Assembly (NCBI GenBank): GCA_021805565.1
Contig: JAJZFA010000051.1
Span: 1 to 45,313, forward strand
Reading direction: 5' to 3'
Source of the DNA: Pseudomonadota bacterium
Lineage (GTDB): Bacteria; Pseudomonadota; Alphaproteobacteria; Acetobacterales; Acetobacteraceae
DNA: 45,313 nt
Position 1 is the first letter of the stretch, and every line of letters starts with the position of its first letter. Made by a program: the position numbers and the translations under genes. The notes beneath the pieces are model-generated. The model was not told the DNA's origin. It searched no databases and saw only the letters and a program-made list of their open reading frames with translations. Positions 44,546-45,313 of the stretch are shown here, piece after piece.

Positions 44546-45031
44546 ATGAAGCCCCCAATTTCCGATGCACCGATCATGCTGGATGCGATCGACCGTCGCA
44601 TTCTCGCCGCGCTCCAGGAAGACGGGCGCATAACCAACGTCGATCTCGCCAAGCTGGCTGGCATTTCGGCGCCGCCATGCCTTCGCCGGGTGCGCGCGCT
44701 GGAGGAAGCCGGGGTGATTCAGGGCTATCACGCCGATACCGACCCACGTAAACTGGGCTGGGAAATTACCTTTTTCGCGATCGTCGGCCTGGAAAGCCAG
44801 AAGGAAGCCGCACTGGCGGCGTTCGAGCAACTGGTGGGCGGCTGGCCAGAGGTGCGCGAATGTCACATGATTCGCGGCGGCGGCGACTTCCTGCTGAAGC
44901 TGGTCGCCCGCGACACCGCGCATGAAAATCAGTTGACGCAGAGACTGACCGGATCGTCCGCCGTCAGCCGGGTACAGACGTTGCAGACGATCCGCACCAG
45001 CCGCGGCCTCGCGGGCGTTCCATTCGGTTAG
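44546..45031 (+). CDS. Lrp/AsnC-family transcription regulator
   Basis: This 161-residue regulator has an N-terminal helix-turn-helix (about 15-60: LDAIDRRILAALQEDGR, KLAGISAPPCLRRVRALEE) and a C-terminal RAM ligand domain (about 75-150, with RECHMIRGGGDFLLKLVARD). Members bind amino acids and form octamers on DNA. The target is unknown; the divergent acylase gene is a candidate. I use ATG 44546; a shorter start at 44576 (MLDAIDRR) is also possible. The stop TAG (45029-45031) is the first part of structured repeat copy B. Confidence 0.93.
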   Translation: MKPPISDAPIMLDAIDRRILAALQEDGRITNVDLAKLAGISAPPCLRRVRALEEAGVIQGYHADTDPRKLGWEITFFAIVGLESQKEAALAAFEQLVGGWPEVRECHMIRGGGDFLLKLVARDTAHENQLTQRLTGSSAVSRVQTLQTIRTSRGLAGVPFG

Positions 45032-45145
45032 GCAACGCTGGCAAGTAAGTGCGTCAGCACGCCAGCAAAGTTGCCGAGCAAAACATGAACTTAGGGCATG
45101 CCCGACACCGCAATCCGACGCGATAATTGTTGGGCATGGCCTTAG
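45028..45145 (+). repeat. Dispersed structured repeat, copy B
   Basis: This 118-nt element is the near-identical partner of copy A. GGCAAC and GCTGGC (45031-45042) pair with GCCAGC (45061-45066) and GTTGCC (45070-45075), with an AAA bulge (45067-45069). The inner hairpin GTGCGTCAGCAC lies at 45049-45060. The second half has arms TTAGGGCATGCCC (45091 on) and GGGCATGGCCTTA (ending 45144). It begins at the stop codon of the Lrp-type gene, in sense orientation. Beyond it (45146-45313) I see no gene or recognisable site. Confidence 0.75.
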
Positions 45146-45313
45146 TTTGAGAAAATCACATTCCCGTCTCGTGGCCTGAATTTTTTGACTTGACATGGCG
45201 ATCGTTCGTCGAATCGATGGGACTCCACCGAATCGAGCGAGTGGGAAGGCGAAATGACAGAGCCAGTTCGTCACGTAACCGTATGTCCGGATGATGGCTG
45301 ACCGGATCGTTGG

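Noticed and set aside
45146-45313. Short open frame and TTGACA-like text at right edge
   Set aside because: The frame after the ATG at 45254 has only about 15 codons, and no -10 box follows TTGACA. Nothing supportable.

Overview
The window is GC-rich bacterial chromosome. Its gene set (alphaproteobacterial arginyl/leucyl-tRNA-protein transferase, tandem MdtB/MdtC-type pumps, a urt-ure nitrogen locus, BrnT-type toxin-antitoxin genes) and codon use fit an alphaproteobacterium. A member of the Acetobacteraceae/Rhodospirillales is my best guess, but no rRNA or other taxonomic marker is present. No tRNA, rRNA or CRISPR array was seen.

Left part (1-17.4 kb). A minus-strand two-component system (OmpR-type regulator, then sensor kinase) is followed by a hairpin-rich element with an intrinsic-terminator-like end. 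Divergent from it is a tightly packed seven-gene plus-strand operon (2921-16744). It encodes a fused double glycosyltransferase, a second glycosyltransferase, a one-piece ABC exporter, a histidine phosphatase, a periplasmic adaptor and two tandem RND pumps. Four GTCAG half-sites at an exact 11-bp period lie between the two units and look like an OmpR/PhoB-type operator. The operon looks like a combined glycoconjugate synthesis and export system with an MdtABC-like pump. A dispersed repeat and a decayed transposase follow.

Middle part (17.4-25.6 kb). There is an MBOAT O-acyltransferase with a GDSL/SGNH-like partner, then a housekeeping block: purD-rluB-rsmD on the minus strand and xseA divergent on the plus strand. 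xseA converges with a short-chain dehydrogenase through a 16-bp tandem repeat that holds both stop codons. A carboxymuconolactone-decarboxylase-like gene precedes the dehydrogenase.

Urea block (25.6-37.3 kb, minus strand). The order is urtABCDE (urea ABC importer), ureDA, a 1-kb toxin-antitoxin insertion, then ureBCEFG. A canonical GG-N10-GC sigma-54 promoter precedes urtA, so urea uptake and hydrolysis are probably controlled by nitrogen supply. The insertion between the urease gamma and beta subunit genes holds a BrnT toxin, a helix-turn-helix antitoxin and an oppositely oriented orphan CopG-type antitoxin, with a perfect palindrome at the toxin start.

Right part (37.5-45.3 kb). It holds a D-2-hydroxyacid dehydrogenase, a ComM/YifB AAA ATPase, a DUF2237 protein, a protein-N-end aminoacyltransferase, an RDD membrane protein, a penicillin-acylase-family Ntn hydrolase and an Lrp/AsnC regulator.

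The most unusual signal is a structured repeat family found at three loci (16685, 38470 and 45028). Each copy starts at or beside the 3' end of a plus-strand gene and is in the sense orientation. The copies keep an identical inner hairpin and AAA bulge, while the outer stem differs in sequence but still pairs. This looks like a 3'-UTR RNA motif or a mobile structured repeat.
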